Source: Diprion similis
Lineage: Eukaryota > Arthropoda > Insecta > Hymenoptera > Diprionidae
Length of the DNA stretch: 64,000 nucleotides
Assembly (NCBI RefSeq): GCF_021155765.1
Contig: NC_060106.1
Coordinates: 13,790,031 to 13,854,030, forward strand
Direction: 5' to 3'
Within the stretch, counting starts at the first letter, position 1, and every line of letters begins with the position of its first letter. Below are positions 50,201 to 61,900 of this stretch, piece after piece. The notes under the pieces are model-generated. The model had not been told where the DNA came from, made no database searches, and saw only the letters and a program-made list of their open reading frames with translations. A program made the position numbers and the translations under genes.

Positions 50201-52849
50201 TGTCGTCAAAGTGTAATTAACCCGGGGTCGGGAAGCCGACGACGACCCCTTTGTATTTATACACTCTTCGATGCTGATCATTTTCATTTCTTTCCGAGGC
50301 AGCGCGAATAGCTACGGTTTAAATAAATCGCCTACAAACTTTACAAAGGAAGTATGCTTGTACTTATTATCGGGAGAGAAACACTCGGCAAAAATTCATT
50401 CACAAATTGATAAATAAAATAGCTATTTTCTGGCGAACGTTTCGATCGCGAATTACGAATATATTGATTATCCGTAGATCGATTCAAGTGCAATTCGGGG
50501 TATAAAGTGCGATGATTAGGTGATCGATATGATATTTTATCAGGCACGGAGCAGAGACGCCTCGACGTTTTCTTTCTTTCTCAAAGACATACACGAATCA
50601 GATATAAATAATCTGAAATAATTTTGAATTTTTTAACGATAATAAACCGATTATCACCCAGAAGCATGCTGAATAGGCTCATCAGTTTCATCAGAGTTTA
50701 GTAAAGAAATTAACCCGCATTCGATTTCGCTAATCGAAATCTGATCAAATTCAAACGATCGTAGTTAGCTAATCATCGCGATTACATACATTCGAACCCG
50801 ACATCTCATCCTTCATCATTCGGCACGAGCTGATTTTCGTGGATAACAAGTTTTATCAAGAATTATACTTTCTGTTAATTAAAATAAATAATAGTAAGTA
50901 TAATCTGAAACGAATACCTGCAGCGAGCTTTGCATCGTCGCTTTATATATAAATCTATCCACGCGATACAGGCACAGTTTGTTCATCCAAACACGGCGTA
51001 ATATTTGAGAACGCAGAACCACGCAAAGAGACATTCCGGGCAACTTGCCATTTCGCCAAAAGTGCATCGAGCGTCGAATCAGCTCGTAGAGCACGTCTCG
51101 AAAGCAAAACGTCTCGCAATGCCGCTATGCTGCAGCCGAGAAGGTGACATGCTGTCTGTTCGGTCGTAAATTGATAAGAGCTCTACTCTGCCTTTATGTA
51201 TATACGTAGCATGCGCGGAGCGATAATCACGCCATGCAACTCTAGACAAGTCCGATACGTTTCTTACGCTGCGAAGCAGCAAATCTACGACTCATCTACA
51301 TATTAAATACGCTGTTAATGCTTCGGCAGATATAATTGGATACAGAAAGTACCGCAATAAGCGCTTACAAGCACATTTAGTTGTAATGATTCGTGTAATT
51401 TTCCCGTTTATAATAATTATAGTAACGCAGTGCAATATCGCGCGAACCGTGGATGTAAGTACAGAGACCAGCAAGTGTACGACATTTTTTTTATTGCAGT
51501 TTCTTATCTTCCAGGCCGTTTCTAATTAATTATTATTATACCCGCAAAGTCTGGTTCATGGAATTAGTTTCTTTTTCGGTAGCTCTTGGCCGAAGATGAA
51601 GTCACAACGGTTCTTGCTGGAGAGGTGGCGAGAAATTATAAAGGATCGTGTTGTGTGAAGGAGAAGAATGAGATGCACGCGGTGGCTGTGCAGCCTCTCG
51701 CATAATATCTATCACGCTGAGCAAGGTCGTTGGAGTATAATAAGATTAGAGTCCCGACGTCATGCAGCGGGGTTCTAAGAACCTTGTTGGTAAAGCGAGG
51801 GGGAACAAAATAACAAGAAAAAAATATGGAGCGAGGTAGAGGAAAAACGACCAAGAGAAAGGAAGCAATCTCGCACTCCAATTAGAGCGATCAAAATCGG
51901 ACTGGTTGCCCCCGTGTTTTTCCTCATTAATTTGTCGCTGATCTATGTAATTAGCTGTGATCGTTTAACAACTAGCGCTGTATCGCAGAGCCGGGTCTCT
52001 GCACGTAGGTTGTTCAATAACGATTTACACGCGCCAGCTCGACAGATCTCTCGCTCTGATCTGCAGATATGACGAATAAATCGATCAAGCGTCCAGCAGA
52101 CGCTAATTTGTATGCTACTCAGTTGAAGAGTCGCTCTCACCGTATCGCCTTGCTACCGTGCGTGGAAATAACGTCAGAGAACAGAACGCGACTAATCGAC
52201 TGATCGGTATCGTTCGACGAGGCGGAAACCGGCTGCTGCATGTCTCGATAATCGGTGCTTGATTTTATTCACGGTCCTGGATTAGAAGTTGTGAAAAACT
52301 CGAACTGCCGTGCTTCTAATTGTAAATAGATTACACCTCGATCGTTGGATCCGAATTCACCATGTTTATGTAGCTATACACAACCTATACACAAAGGTCC
52401 GATGTGTAATATAATGTGTAAGTATCTGGAGAGTAGACTGGAAAAAAGGACCTTGGAATCTTCGACTTTCTCGGTATTCTTCGCGATAATATTTATAGAT
52501 AAGCTCGACACGCGGTCGAACGATATCTGTATTTATACTTTTATACTATATCTATGTGTATATTCTAAAACTAAGGTGTTGTTACTTTTTTCATTGGTAG
52601 CTATTACAATAAGCGTATGAGAATTGGATTTACATATGTAGAAATAGTGTTGTTATTTTAGTTTTCCAACAATTTTAAACGGAACGCTCTATATTTCTCG
52701 TTTCTTTTTTGTCCCAATTGAGAAATATAATCATACGTATACGTTACGTAAGAAAGTAATTAAAATACTTCAGAAGACGAGAAAGAATGATTGATGACAC
52801 TAACTTCGCTTACAAAATCAAGAATCGATACCTGCTGTACAATAAGAAG

Positions 52850-53419
52850 CCATTCGAGTATTAGCTAACGCTAAAACAGGGGTAGGGCATTCAGAGAAAC
52901 GTTATCAAAAGATACTCTATAGTATTAGGCATTCCAGCTAGGCAAGCGTTAGCTAACATAGGAAATTCGAAGTGCGTGCTCAAAGCCAACGTGTACCGCC
53001 TGCTTGAAAATATAAAAAATTTTCTTTCAAAGGAGGTGTTGATAATGCATAAATTGTTCGATAATAATATCCGAGCAAATATAATTTTCATTGCAAGCGT
53101 TTAAGAAGAAAGATAATACGTAAGGTATTTAATGCTCAATAAATAACGAATTTACGTTTTACTGAACATGCTAATGTGTATTAATAATTAAAAATAAATA
53201 ATATTTAATAAAGTAGGAATAATTGATTATGATGTGAATCTAAGTGGCATATCTGCCATTCCCAGGCAATTAATCGATTTAACCGGTAAACTTTTCAAAG
53301 AACCTTACCCAACGTTGAAAAACTGTATAGTGGATAAAACAAGCAAACGTTACCAACCGTTATTGCTAGGAGAGGGATGCAAAAGTTTGCAAAAAATGCG
53401 TTAGCTAATACTCGAATGG
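52850..53419. mobile_element. Non-autonomous DNA transposon (MITE-like) with 22-bp terminal inverted repeats
   Basis: CCATTCGAGTATTAGCTAAC (plus GC) at 52850-52871 is the exact reverse complement of 53398-53419. The 570-bp interior has no open frame of note. A further copy of the inner part, GCGTTAGCTAAC, lies at 52946-52957 as a subterminal repeat. Flanks show no obvious target-site duplication, so the superfamily is unknown. The small size, long perfect TIRs and AT-rich interior fit a MITE. Confidence 0.65.
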
Positions 53420-53664
53420 TCCCTAAGCCCCAGATTGTCAGAGCTTAACGCGCTTATAAAATAAAAACTCAAAACTCTCAACGGGATAAATACGGTATAT
53501 ATATATATATATATATGTAGGATGTATGTACATACATGTGTAACCAAACCAGACTCATTATAATCAGTATTCAGTCTGAAGCGAGCCGTGAGGGAGTTTT
53601 TCTGATTACGAAGTGCTACCAGCCGACCCCTCAGCATCCTCGAGTAGGTATGCGCGTTATCTGC

Positions 53665-53702
<38 letters not shown>

Positions 53703-54753
53703 ACACACCTACCTACCTATCAGCGAAGCAACCAGCGGCAAGCTTTTTGGTTTGAAGAGAAAAAAAAAATTAAAAGAGTGAGAGAGAGCGATCGGAACTA
53801 GATGGGGGAGGAAAAGAGATGAGAAATAATTGAGAGCGAAGAAAGGGAGAGAAAAAAATATAAATTAAGAAACCAGAACTCACTGACGCTTCTGCCACGC
53901 CGTCGTTATCATTGTTTATGGATATCCACCGAGTGTATATGCTTCGTAATGAGAGAACCGTGAAGTGCCGCTCGTATAATTACGGGGCAAGAGGTGGTGC
54001 TTTCTCGACTGCAAGGTACTTATCTGGCTAACTGTCTGTCTATCTGTCCGCCTGCCAACCATCGGAGCGGTGGCTTTTTAGACAATTTTTTACCCTGATC
54101 TTACCTTCCGCTCCCCGCTGGTAGAGCCTTGTTCCGCGGGTGTAATTATACAGCTTCTATTATACAGCTGATTCTAAAAGCAAATATATCCTTCACCTCC
54201 GATTATCAAGCACTCGCGTGATTCTACTGCGTCTATAAAGTATAACATTACCTATATAGGTAGAGTTTAAGTATATCCTCACACGACGATCATTATCACT
54301 GCTTCGACATGATAAACGGATTACTCTATAATTCTATATACATGTCTCTAAATACAATTATGGATACAGCGTACAGCATCGTCGTTCGATTAGATAATAT
54401 AACATAATAGTCAGCAGTAGCCAGTCAATAAACGTGGAAATCCACAATCGTGAAATCAAATTCGGATTTTCCTTATCTCCGGGACAAAGAAAAAATAAAT
54501 AAAACAATTTCGCGGTTCGGTTGTATTATATTAATTTCAACATAATATCCAAATGAATGTATCCCTCGCACGGATAATTACAGCGATTCGTGATTTAAAA
54601 AAAAAAGAAAAAAAAAGAAAAAACTAACAACTATTAGGTATACCTGTATTCACGGGCTGCAGCACAAAAGATCATTATATATATTGACTCCAGGGTTGAT
54701 AATAGCTGCGGTATAATAATCGGCGAATATCAGTAAATACCGTCGTCGTCAGC
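53420..54753. other. AT-rich non-coding DNA upstream of odd
   Basis: Contains two TA microsatellites (53496-53516 and 53671-53698) and no supported exon. It would include proximal regulatory DNA of odd. Confidence 0.4.
53671..53698 (+). repeat. TA dinucleotide repeat
   Basis: About 28 bases of alternating AT; a second tract lies at 53496-53516. Confidence 0.9.
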
Positions 54754-54773
54754 TACGTATAATATTATACGTA
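54754..54773. promoter_or_regulatory. Perfect 20-bp palindrome upstream of odd
   Basis: TACGTATAATATTATACGTA is its own reverse complement and lies about 700 bases before the start codon, near the expected promoter. It could be a dimeric factor site, or just AT-rich symmetry. Confidence 0.4.
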
Positions 54774-54799
54774 TGTATAAGTACATACATCTGTGTGCC

Positions 54800-54800
<1 letters not shown>

Positions 54801-54826
<26 letters not shown>
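54801..54826 (+). repeat. GT dinucleotide repeat
   Basis: Thirteen GT units close to the presumed odd transcription start. Confidence 0.9.
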
Positions 54827-54830
<4 letters not shown>

Positions 54831-54870
54831 ATACATATACAATTCAGCGACACAGAACGTCCCGGCGGGT

Positions 54871-54881
54871 CGCCATGTTGG
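54871..54881 (+). promoter_or_regulatory. YY1/Pho-like site upstream of odd
   Basis: CGCCATGTTGG contains the GCCAT core and matches the complement of CCAACATGGC in the sob-like 5' region. Confidence 0.35.
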
Positions 54882-54933
54882 TTTTACGTACAGTATATAC
54901 GCGTCGAGAAGCGCGTCGACGACCTCTCAACTG

Positions 54934-55008
54934 GTGAGTACCCTCGTCGTCGAGGGCGAGTGTATTGACAACGAGCGTGTATCGGTGGACGTCTTTCGCG
55001 TCTTTCAG
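54934..55008 (+). other. Possible 5' UTR intron of odd
   Basis: CTG|GTGAGT and cgcgtctttcag bound a 75-nt segment, typical of a short insect intron, 450 bases before the ATG. Confidence 0.35.
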
Positions 55009-55460
55009 GTCGGATGTACGTTAATACCGTCAGGGGTAGCGTCGCGGCGCCCCCGGTCGTCGGTCGGAAGCCCCGCCCCTGTGGAAGCCGTTCGCCAACG
55101 GGAGTATGACTTGCCGACCGGGAGGCCCGCCTACCGGAGACGGCAAGGTACCCGGGGATACCCGAACCACCGAGTCAGTATCACTCCAAGTCTCGAACGC
55201 GGCACGAGTGCAGTTACACGACGTCAGGACGGTGTGTTGGCATTTTTCTGCGACGATCTATACAGAACAAGATCGATCGTGACAGCCGAGATTCTCCGCA
55301 GAGTGTGTTCTTCACGTACCTATCGCGATCGCCGGAATATTTTCAAAAAAAGGCGGAAAAAATATATAAAACGATAAATCGAAAGAGTGTTTGTCTAACA
55401 GTGAGACGTTAAAAGAGTCGGGATTATCCGGTCACTCCTGCGACCGATTTCTCCGAGCCG

Positions 55461-56005
55461 ATGAAGCTGACGGAGGCCAAGATGGAGCCGCTGACGCCAC
55501 CCCACACGCCCCCGTCTTCGGGGGGGACCGATCACCACCCGGCCTCACCGCCTCAGTGGATCCGCTCGCCTCAGCACCTCCACCAGCAGCCGCAGCAGCC
55601 CTCCGGATACCACGCGGCCTTCCTCGACCACTGGCTAAGGGGCGCCGCCCTCCTCGCGGCCAGGGGATGCTGTCCCCAGCCAGTTTCGCACCCTCATCCT
55701 CACCCGCACCCCCATCCTTACGCGCATCCTCACCCCCTTCCCCATCAGCTTCCGAATCCTCACGTGCAGTCAACGGGCCACGCGAGACATCCGGGGCTTC
55801 CGGTTCCGCCCCCGGCATCCTTCATGACACGAAGATCGCCCGGACAGCGGCCCAAGAAACAATTTATCTGCAAGTTCTGCAACAGACAGTTTACCAAAAG
55901 CTACAATCTACTCATCCACGAGAGGACTCACACCGACGAACGTCCCTACAGCTGTGATATTTGCGGGAAGGCGTTCAGGAGGCAGGATCACCTCAGAGAT
56001 CATCG
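55461..56005 (+). CDS. odd: odd, coding exon 1
   Basis: Covers the Pro/His-rich N-terminus, finger 1 and most of finger 2. Ends DHLRDH plus CG at CG|GTAGGT, phase 2, the same codon as in the sob-like gene. Confidence 0.93.
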
Positions 56006-56991
56006 GTAGGTATTTTACATTTCATGTTTTTTTTTTTTTTTTTTTTACCTGCGTCTTCGTAATGTCGTCTCGACGAAACGGGATTATTTTTCATTTTTTG
56101 TTTACTACTATACGCGTGATCGGGGCGGTTATTTTTTGTCTATGATCGAGGTTTGAACGTAGGTGCGTGAGTGTTCCTATCTGTATGATACATGAGATGA
56201 GTTGGCGAGTACCGAGGCTTCAATAATTAAAATCGATAAGCGTGTATAATCCTTGGTGGACGGTGTTGGGAGACCGTGATCAAAACTGTCATAAAATTGA
56301 TCGTCGATACCCTAAAAGAGCGGTCTTATAACTTGTGGCCGAGCACGCTGCTCACGATCAAGTCCCATGACACCCGATCTCTCATTTCATTTTCAACTTA
56401 CACATAACAATGATATAACACACGTGAAACGTACCGAAATTTTCGAGTGTGTTGTATATCGATGCTGATCGATTTAACGACGTGCCGTATAGCCTACCTG
56501 TATAAGCCGCGATCAGTTTTAATCGTTGAACATTCTTTACCGTGTACTCATTTTCTTTCTCTTTTTTTCCCCAAAAATTTTCTAAACGCAGGTACATCCA
56601 CAGCAAGGAGAAGCCATTCAAGTGCGGCGAATGCGGGAAAGGATTCTGCCAGAGCAGAACCCTCGCCGTTCACAAGATCCTTCACATGGAGGAATCGCCC
56701 CACAAGTGTCCCGTATGCTCCCGCAGCTTCAACCAGAGGAGCAATCTGAAGACCCACCTGCTCACCCACACGGACGTCCCCCAGGACCTCAGGGTCGAGC
56801 CACAAACCGTCCCAGTTCTTCCTGTAAATGCAACCGTGCCGGTCGTCAGGCACGCAACTCAACACGAGAGGATCACGAACGGTCTTCACGCCAACCAGAG
56901 GACGACGACGACAACGATGACGACGACGACGACGACGGTGTCGACTAGGCCAAAGCTAGGATTCAGTATAGAGGATATCATGAGACGCTAA
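55461..56991 (+). CDS. odd: Odd-skipped: four-finger C2H2 transcriptional repressor
   Basis: Two exons (55461-56005 and 56592-56991) encode 314 residues. The N-terminus starts [18 protein letters not shown] and has a His-Pro repeat near residue 80. Four C2H2 fingers lie at about 135-157, 163-185, 191-213 and 219-241, with the family linkers TDERP, SKEKP and MEESP. A Thr-rich tract precedes the C-terminal [10 protein letters not shown], the eh1-like Groucho-recruiting motif. In Drosophila Odd is a pair-rule repressor that also acts in leg joints and other tissues. Four fingers and the adjacent five-finger paralogue identify this gene as odd rather than sob or bowl (five) or drm (two). The start at 55461 is the first ATG in frame; M8 is an alternative. 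Confidence 0.9.
56006..56591 (+). other. Intron of odd
   Basis: 586 bases from GTAGGT to cttttcccc...aaacgcag, AT-rich with a poly-T run near 56028. Confidence 0.9.
56592..56991 (+). CDS. odd: odd, coding exon 2
   Basis: Completes the split Arg, then [17 protein letters not shown], fingers 3 and 4, a Val/Pro linker, the ACG-encoded Thr tract and FSIEDIMRR before TAA. Confidence 0.93.
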
Positions 56992-58300
56992 GGTCCTTTC
57001 CAGGACACGCAGTTCTCTCTCACAGTATTAACTAATCATTATGTATTTTTAGTATTACTCTTAAGTCTAATGTAGGATATATATATGCATTATATACGTA
57101 TATAGTTACGAGTGCGTTTCAACATTGGATTACCCGTGTGCCGTTTTAGCTGCGGTCAGTTCCGAGTTTCTATTTTTGAATTTTTTTTTTTTTCTCTCTT
57201 TCCTCGTTTTTTCTTACTCGTATAGTTTTTGTATGACGAATCGAGCGACGAGCTTTACTGTAAAACGGTCTACAAATTGGCAAATTTTTTTTTTCATACT
57301 GTATTCCAGAGTAGAAGTCCAGTTCGTTTCTTTTTTTTTTTTTTTTTTTTTTTTTTGTGCATAGTAATATATATATATATATGTCTTGTGCAGCCACTTT
57401 AATAACAGATCGTTTGGCAATTTTGGCACTCGACGATTTCGTAAACAATGTTCAGGTATATAATATCATTAAGCAAGTATACCTGGTAATTCCATGTTTG
57501 TACCTTCTTCGTAGACGGTAATGAGGCAAAATATTGTGGTACAGCCTCGCATGATGTTATACCGACATCAAGGGACCACGTTGTTGTAGTACAAAGAGAG
57601 ACAGAAATATGGGGGAGGCGAAAGAAAAACAACGACAACGATGGATGCTGGAGGAGCTATAGAGAGTAAAAAAAAAAAAATCACACGGGCTGACGATGTG
57701 CGATGCTCAACTAAATACGTAAAAGCAATTTTTTTTTTTTTCTTCTAATCTTCGATGTGTGTTATTTTTCCATTATTATTTCTTATATCTTTTTTAAAAT
57801 TTGTTTTTTGGTTTTCCGTAAATTATATACATAGAAGCTGGCCTTTATCGTCTTGTCGTTGTTTCCCTTTGGCGTAAAAACAAACAGGAAAAAAAAAAAA
57901 ATAATAATTAAAACAACTCGCACCCATTTTGAGAAAGTGTGAAATCTACGTTACACGCGTTACACCGCACTTTAACGTTATGCAAAAAGATATGACGTAT
58001 ATAAGAATCTCGCGCGATCGAGGGGAACAGGGATGGTAAAAGAAGAAAAAAAAGAAAAAGAAAGAAGAAAAAAAAATTGCAATACAGAGAAAAGAGATAT
58101 CGTTTCATGGGGTGAAAAATGAGTCGCACCCCGTACAAGCTGTTGCCATTATAAGTCAGTCAGTAAGTCAGTAAAGTTCTCTTATACAGCGTCGGGCTGC
58201 ACTATATCCTGTAAATAGTCGCCTGCGGCCCAACGTACTTACATATATTCATCGGTGTCCCTTCGCCTCGGGCTTGTCGTCCCGGTTAGGTTCGTGTATC

Positions 58301-58345
58301 CATGTATGTACCATGTATGTACCATGTACCATGTACCTATGTACC
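58301..58345 (+). repeat. Tandem CATGTATGTAC/CATGTAC repeat
   Basis: Alternating 11-base and 7-base units sharing ATGTACC. Confidence 0.8.
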
Positions 58346-58963
58346 TCGGAATATCGCGTCTTCTCGGGTACCAAACTGCAGCGGGTGAGCCGAGGGCCGT
58401 CCGGGGCCCGGACCACCCGCACGCACGATCTCTACATAAGGCCCAGCGCGTTTCACCTTGGCGTGCACCACTGCATCGTGTCATCTGTCCCTCGAACTTT
58501 TACCATACTAATTTAAGATGGACGCGGGCCCGTGCGTATAGACTTTATCCCGCGTATAGTTATAAATCGTCCTTTAATACCTGTTTCCTCACCCACCTCT
58601 TATCTCAATGTTATATTATATGGCAATATATATCTGTGTGTATATATATATATATAGTAAATTTAAGTTTATAAGTACTTAAACGTGTATAGATATATGT
58701 ATATATATATATGTAATATATATACAAGCACAAAAGCGTATGTGCAACTGTATTTCCTGTGCGGCTCTCGAACCTGCACGAACCGAATAATCGATGGTGC
58801 AATACGTTCGCTGCATTGTATAGGCATTATACATATATTAAGAGAAGAAAGAAAACAAGTTTAATGTTACCATCCTATAAATATACTTAAATACCAAAAC
58901 ATCGCCCTAGTCGACTGTATTATAGATTTATTGTTATTACTAGAAATAGACAGAAATGAAACA

Positions 58964-58969
58964 AATAAA
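58964..58969 (+). terminator. Candidate poly(A) signal of odd
   Basis: AATAAA followed by a T-rich stretch (attttcgttcatcttttttc), consistent with a downstream element. Confidence 0.4.
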
Positions 58970-58985
58970 AATTTTCGTTCATCTT

Positions 58986-61900
58986 TTTTCCCGTCTATAA
59001 TATACTCTCGTTTAAATCATCATCTACGACAGTATCTCGTATCGTAATTCGATTCCAATAATGCATGAATTCTCATGGTCTAATCTTTCGGAATGAAAAT
59101 AGAAGATACGGGAATGAGTATTGGAGGTATTTTCTCGTTCTTCCCTGAAAAAAAAATCAAATAAATAAATAAAAAATTAGACGACCGTGATGTTCGATAT
59201 GTTACCGTTATCCACTGTCTTTCTTCCCACATTTGTTCCTGTAACTGCGCAGTTCTCGAGGTGCAACGGACTGACTGGGCGCAAGGTGGGTATATACGTA
59301 TGTAAACATGTTTATTCACGGACAGGATGCATCTCCGTGCATCTTTCACGCGGAGGAGGACGTTCAATGGGTTTGACGTAGGTGCGGCATGCCGAGAAAT
59401 TCGGTCGTTTATGGGTAGATACCTCACTTGCAGCGAGTACCTACACCAAAGCGGACATTCTTAACGCCAGCTAGGCTTTCTGTAGCTCGCTCCGGTTCCT
59501 AAGGATATGTATAGCATCGGCTATTGTATCGCCGGTCACAATGGCCTGCAGTTAACCTGTTTGTAGGGCAGTTTGCGCTGTTTGACTTTAATTAATACCC
59601 TCACCCCGACAATAAAAGAACCCCGAGTAATGAAAAAGCGAACAAACATCGGCTGCGCAGCACTCTGCTTTTATTGTTGTGCACACCGAAGCTTTCTCGA
59701 AACCGTTCCTGTTATTCTAGTCCTCCTAGAAATAAATACAGCCGCGATCCGTTCGGTGGTTACACGAATAGAATAATTAGTCTCGTGATTAATCCCCGTT
59801 CAGTCGACTAGAAAGTGAGAAATGCGGATCGTACGTACTATTCATTTAAACCGCTTTGGAAACATTAGCATAGAGAATTTCACGCACCTGTACTTTCGAT
59901 TATTTATGGTGCAGTTTCTTATGTAAACACCTAGGAGATGAAAGAGAGAGGGATTAGCAATTAAGGCGGAAGCTGTGATCACGCGTCTTATTCGCACGGC
60001 AAATCGATCGAAAAATATATTTGACCCAACGTTTTTTGACGTAGTTTATATTCGCCACTGATTACGTGAAAAAATGTGAGAGAATCATCGGCTCATTTCG
60101 CAAATAATCCGCATAAGCCAGGAGAAATATTTGAAATCACGACTTACAGACTTTGGTGGGAATTATACCTACCGATATCCAAAAATCGCGATTTATGTTT
60201 TACTTTTACGATCGATTCGCGGCAAGGTATGCTTCACAGCAATTCTCTGGTACTACGGTAAATAGCATACGTATATACATAGGTATATACAAGGTATGAA
60301 GTACAGACATTACGGATTATAGCTGGGAATAATTGTTGAAGCATCATCATTCTCTCGCAATTGCAATTACTGTCAATCGGTATAATATAATTAGCTTTCC
60401 GTTATAAACCCAGCGTCGCATCCTTCATCCCGAGAACAAATGTCTTTACGTTTTATGACGATTATAAACAGTTACTGACTTTTGTGCAATATTTTCTATC
60501 GGACGGACTTGAACGATAAACGATCATCCGACTGGATTGGCATTCAACCGATGCGCACTGCAAGTTTCGAAACAGCCCAAGTTAACGATCGTTGTACAAC
60601 GATTTGAGGCTATCCTCCGTTCAATCGTCGGTGGGAAAAGTTGCGTATTATTTGGAGACATATGTAAACGGCAGTTGGAATCATATTGAAAAATCTCATT
60701 TTCAATTGACAGTTTGAATGAAATAAATTTAATATTCACAGCGCGCTATTCATTTGACTGGTCATATTGCGGAATGCAAAAAGAAACGCGAATAAAAAAA
60801 AAATGTAACGCTCCAGAATGGTGGGAAGAGTTTGGCATCAATAAATTTGCATACCAATCCATAATCCAATATTACCTAAACTCGATTAACTTGCGCAATT
60901 CTCGTATCCTCTAGTTTCTTAATCGCATTTAAAAAGTCAACCGATCGCTCGATCTCGGCGTTAGGAATATTAATAGCGCTAAATACGCTTCTTCATTACT
61001 ATTCATGGTTGTCAAGCCATTTGGACAAAATTAAATGAAATGCGCGTAAATTGAGTGAATTTTATTGACACTGACGACGGGGTGCCGGTTTCCTTGACTC
61101 GAGACGTCCGCCTGTATACTTTTTGCAATATAGCCGGAGGGTTAATTGGAACGCAAGAAGCGTTCGTATAGTTTATTTTTCGAACAGAAAGGATACCTAT
61201 TTCGGGGGCCTAGATCCCCCGCTGGGCACCAGGTAGCCGAGTCTGCCGGTATCGCCTCCTTCGGGTTCCCGCTTCCATGAAGCCTCGAGGAACGGTTTAA
61301 TTACAATAATCAGCACGACTCGGTTCCTGGTATATAGGCCCTCCGCTGATGACTCCCTTCGGAATTGGGAAGGCCGAGGTAATCGCTTCCTAAATCAGCG
61401 CGCGGGAGCGAGGACAGTCTCAGGGCCCAAAAATGGGCCCGAAATAAATCGAGGGACTCGGTTGAGAGCATTTCGCGAAAATAAAATCTGAATAATTAGA
61501 GGAGAGAGAGAGAGAGAAAGTAAAAACACGCTATATATGTATAACGTAGTGTATTCGTAAGGCAGGAATATCACCGCTAGATCGGATCGGATCATCCGCA
61601 TATTTTATTCATATATGTATATGCTGCAGCGGAATGATTTAAACAGACCTGAGCGACCCGGAGGCTGAAGATTATTTCTTCGAGTGAGAAGAAACAAAAG
61701 AGGTATGCGCATAAGGGCACATTAATTACGGTGCGGAGGAGGAGAGATCGCCTCCTTATCTCCCTACCTCTTATACTTATGGTATATATGGGAAAAAACA
61801 AAAGAGCGGAGGTAAGGGTGGATCCCCGCATTCACCGATCTCAACACTGAAACGCCGCGGCGGATCGGAGTAGGTATATAATATAAAAGATTGTGCAAAA

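Larger units (their letters stand above)
35121..52849. other. Large intergenic region, no convincing gene; probable cis-regulatory DNA
   Basis: Between two developmental repressor genes. Many short open frames exist on both strands, none with a recognised domain or a consistent exon chain. Weak candidates are 37300-37503 (+), 39780-40484 (-) and 49487-49909 (-). Compact GC-rich patches at about 39100-39600, 40000-40500, 42100-42300, 44350-44800 and 46000-46500 stand out from the AT-rich background and could be enhancers or exons of non-coding transcripts. A TCC repeat lies at 44192-44220. Confidence 0.4.
56992..58985 (+). other. Probable 3' UTR of odd
   Basis: About 2 kb of AT-rich sequence with many T runs (27 T at 57330-57356) and a run of ATGTACC-like tandem units at 58301-58345, ending near AATAAA at 58964. 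No exon seen. Confidence 0.5.
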
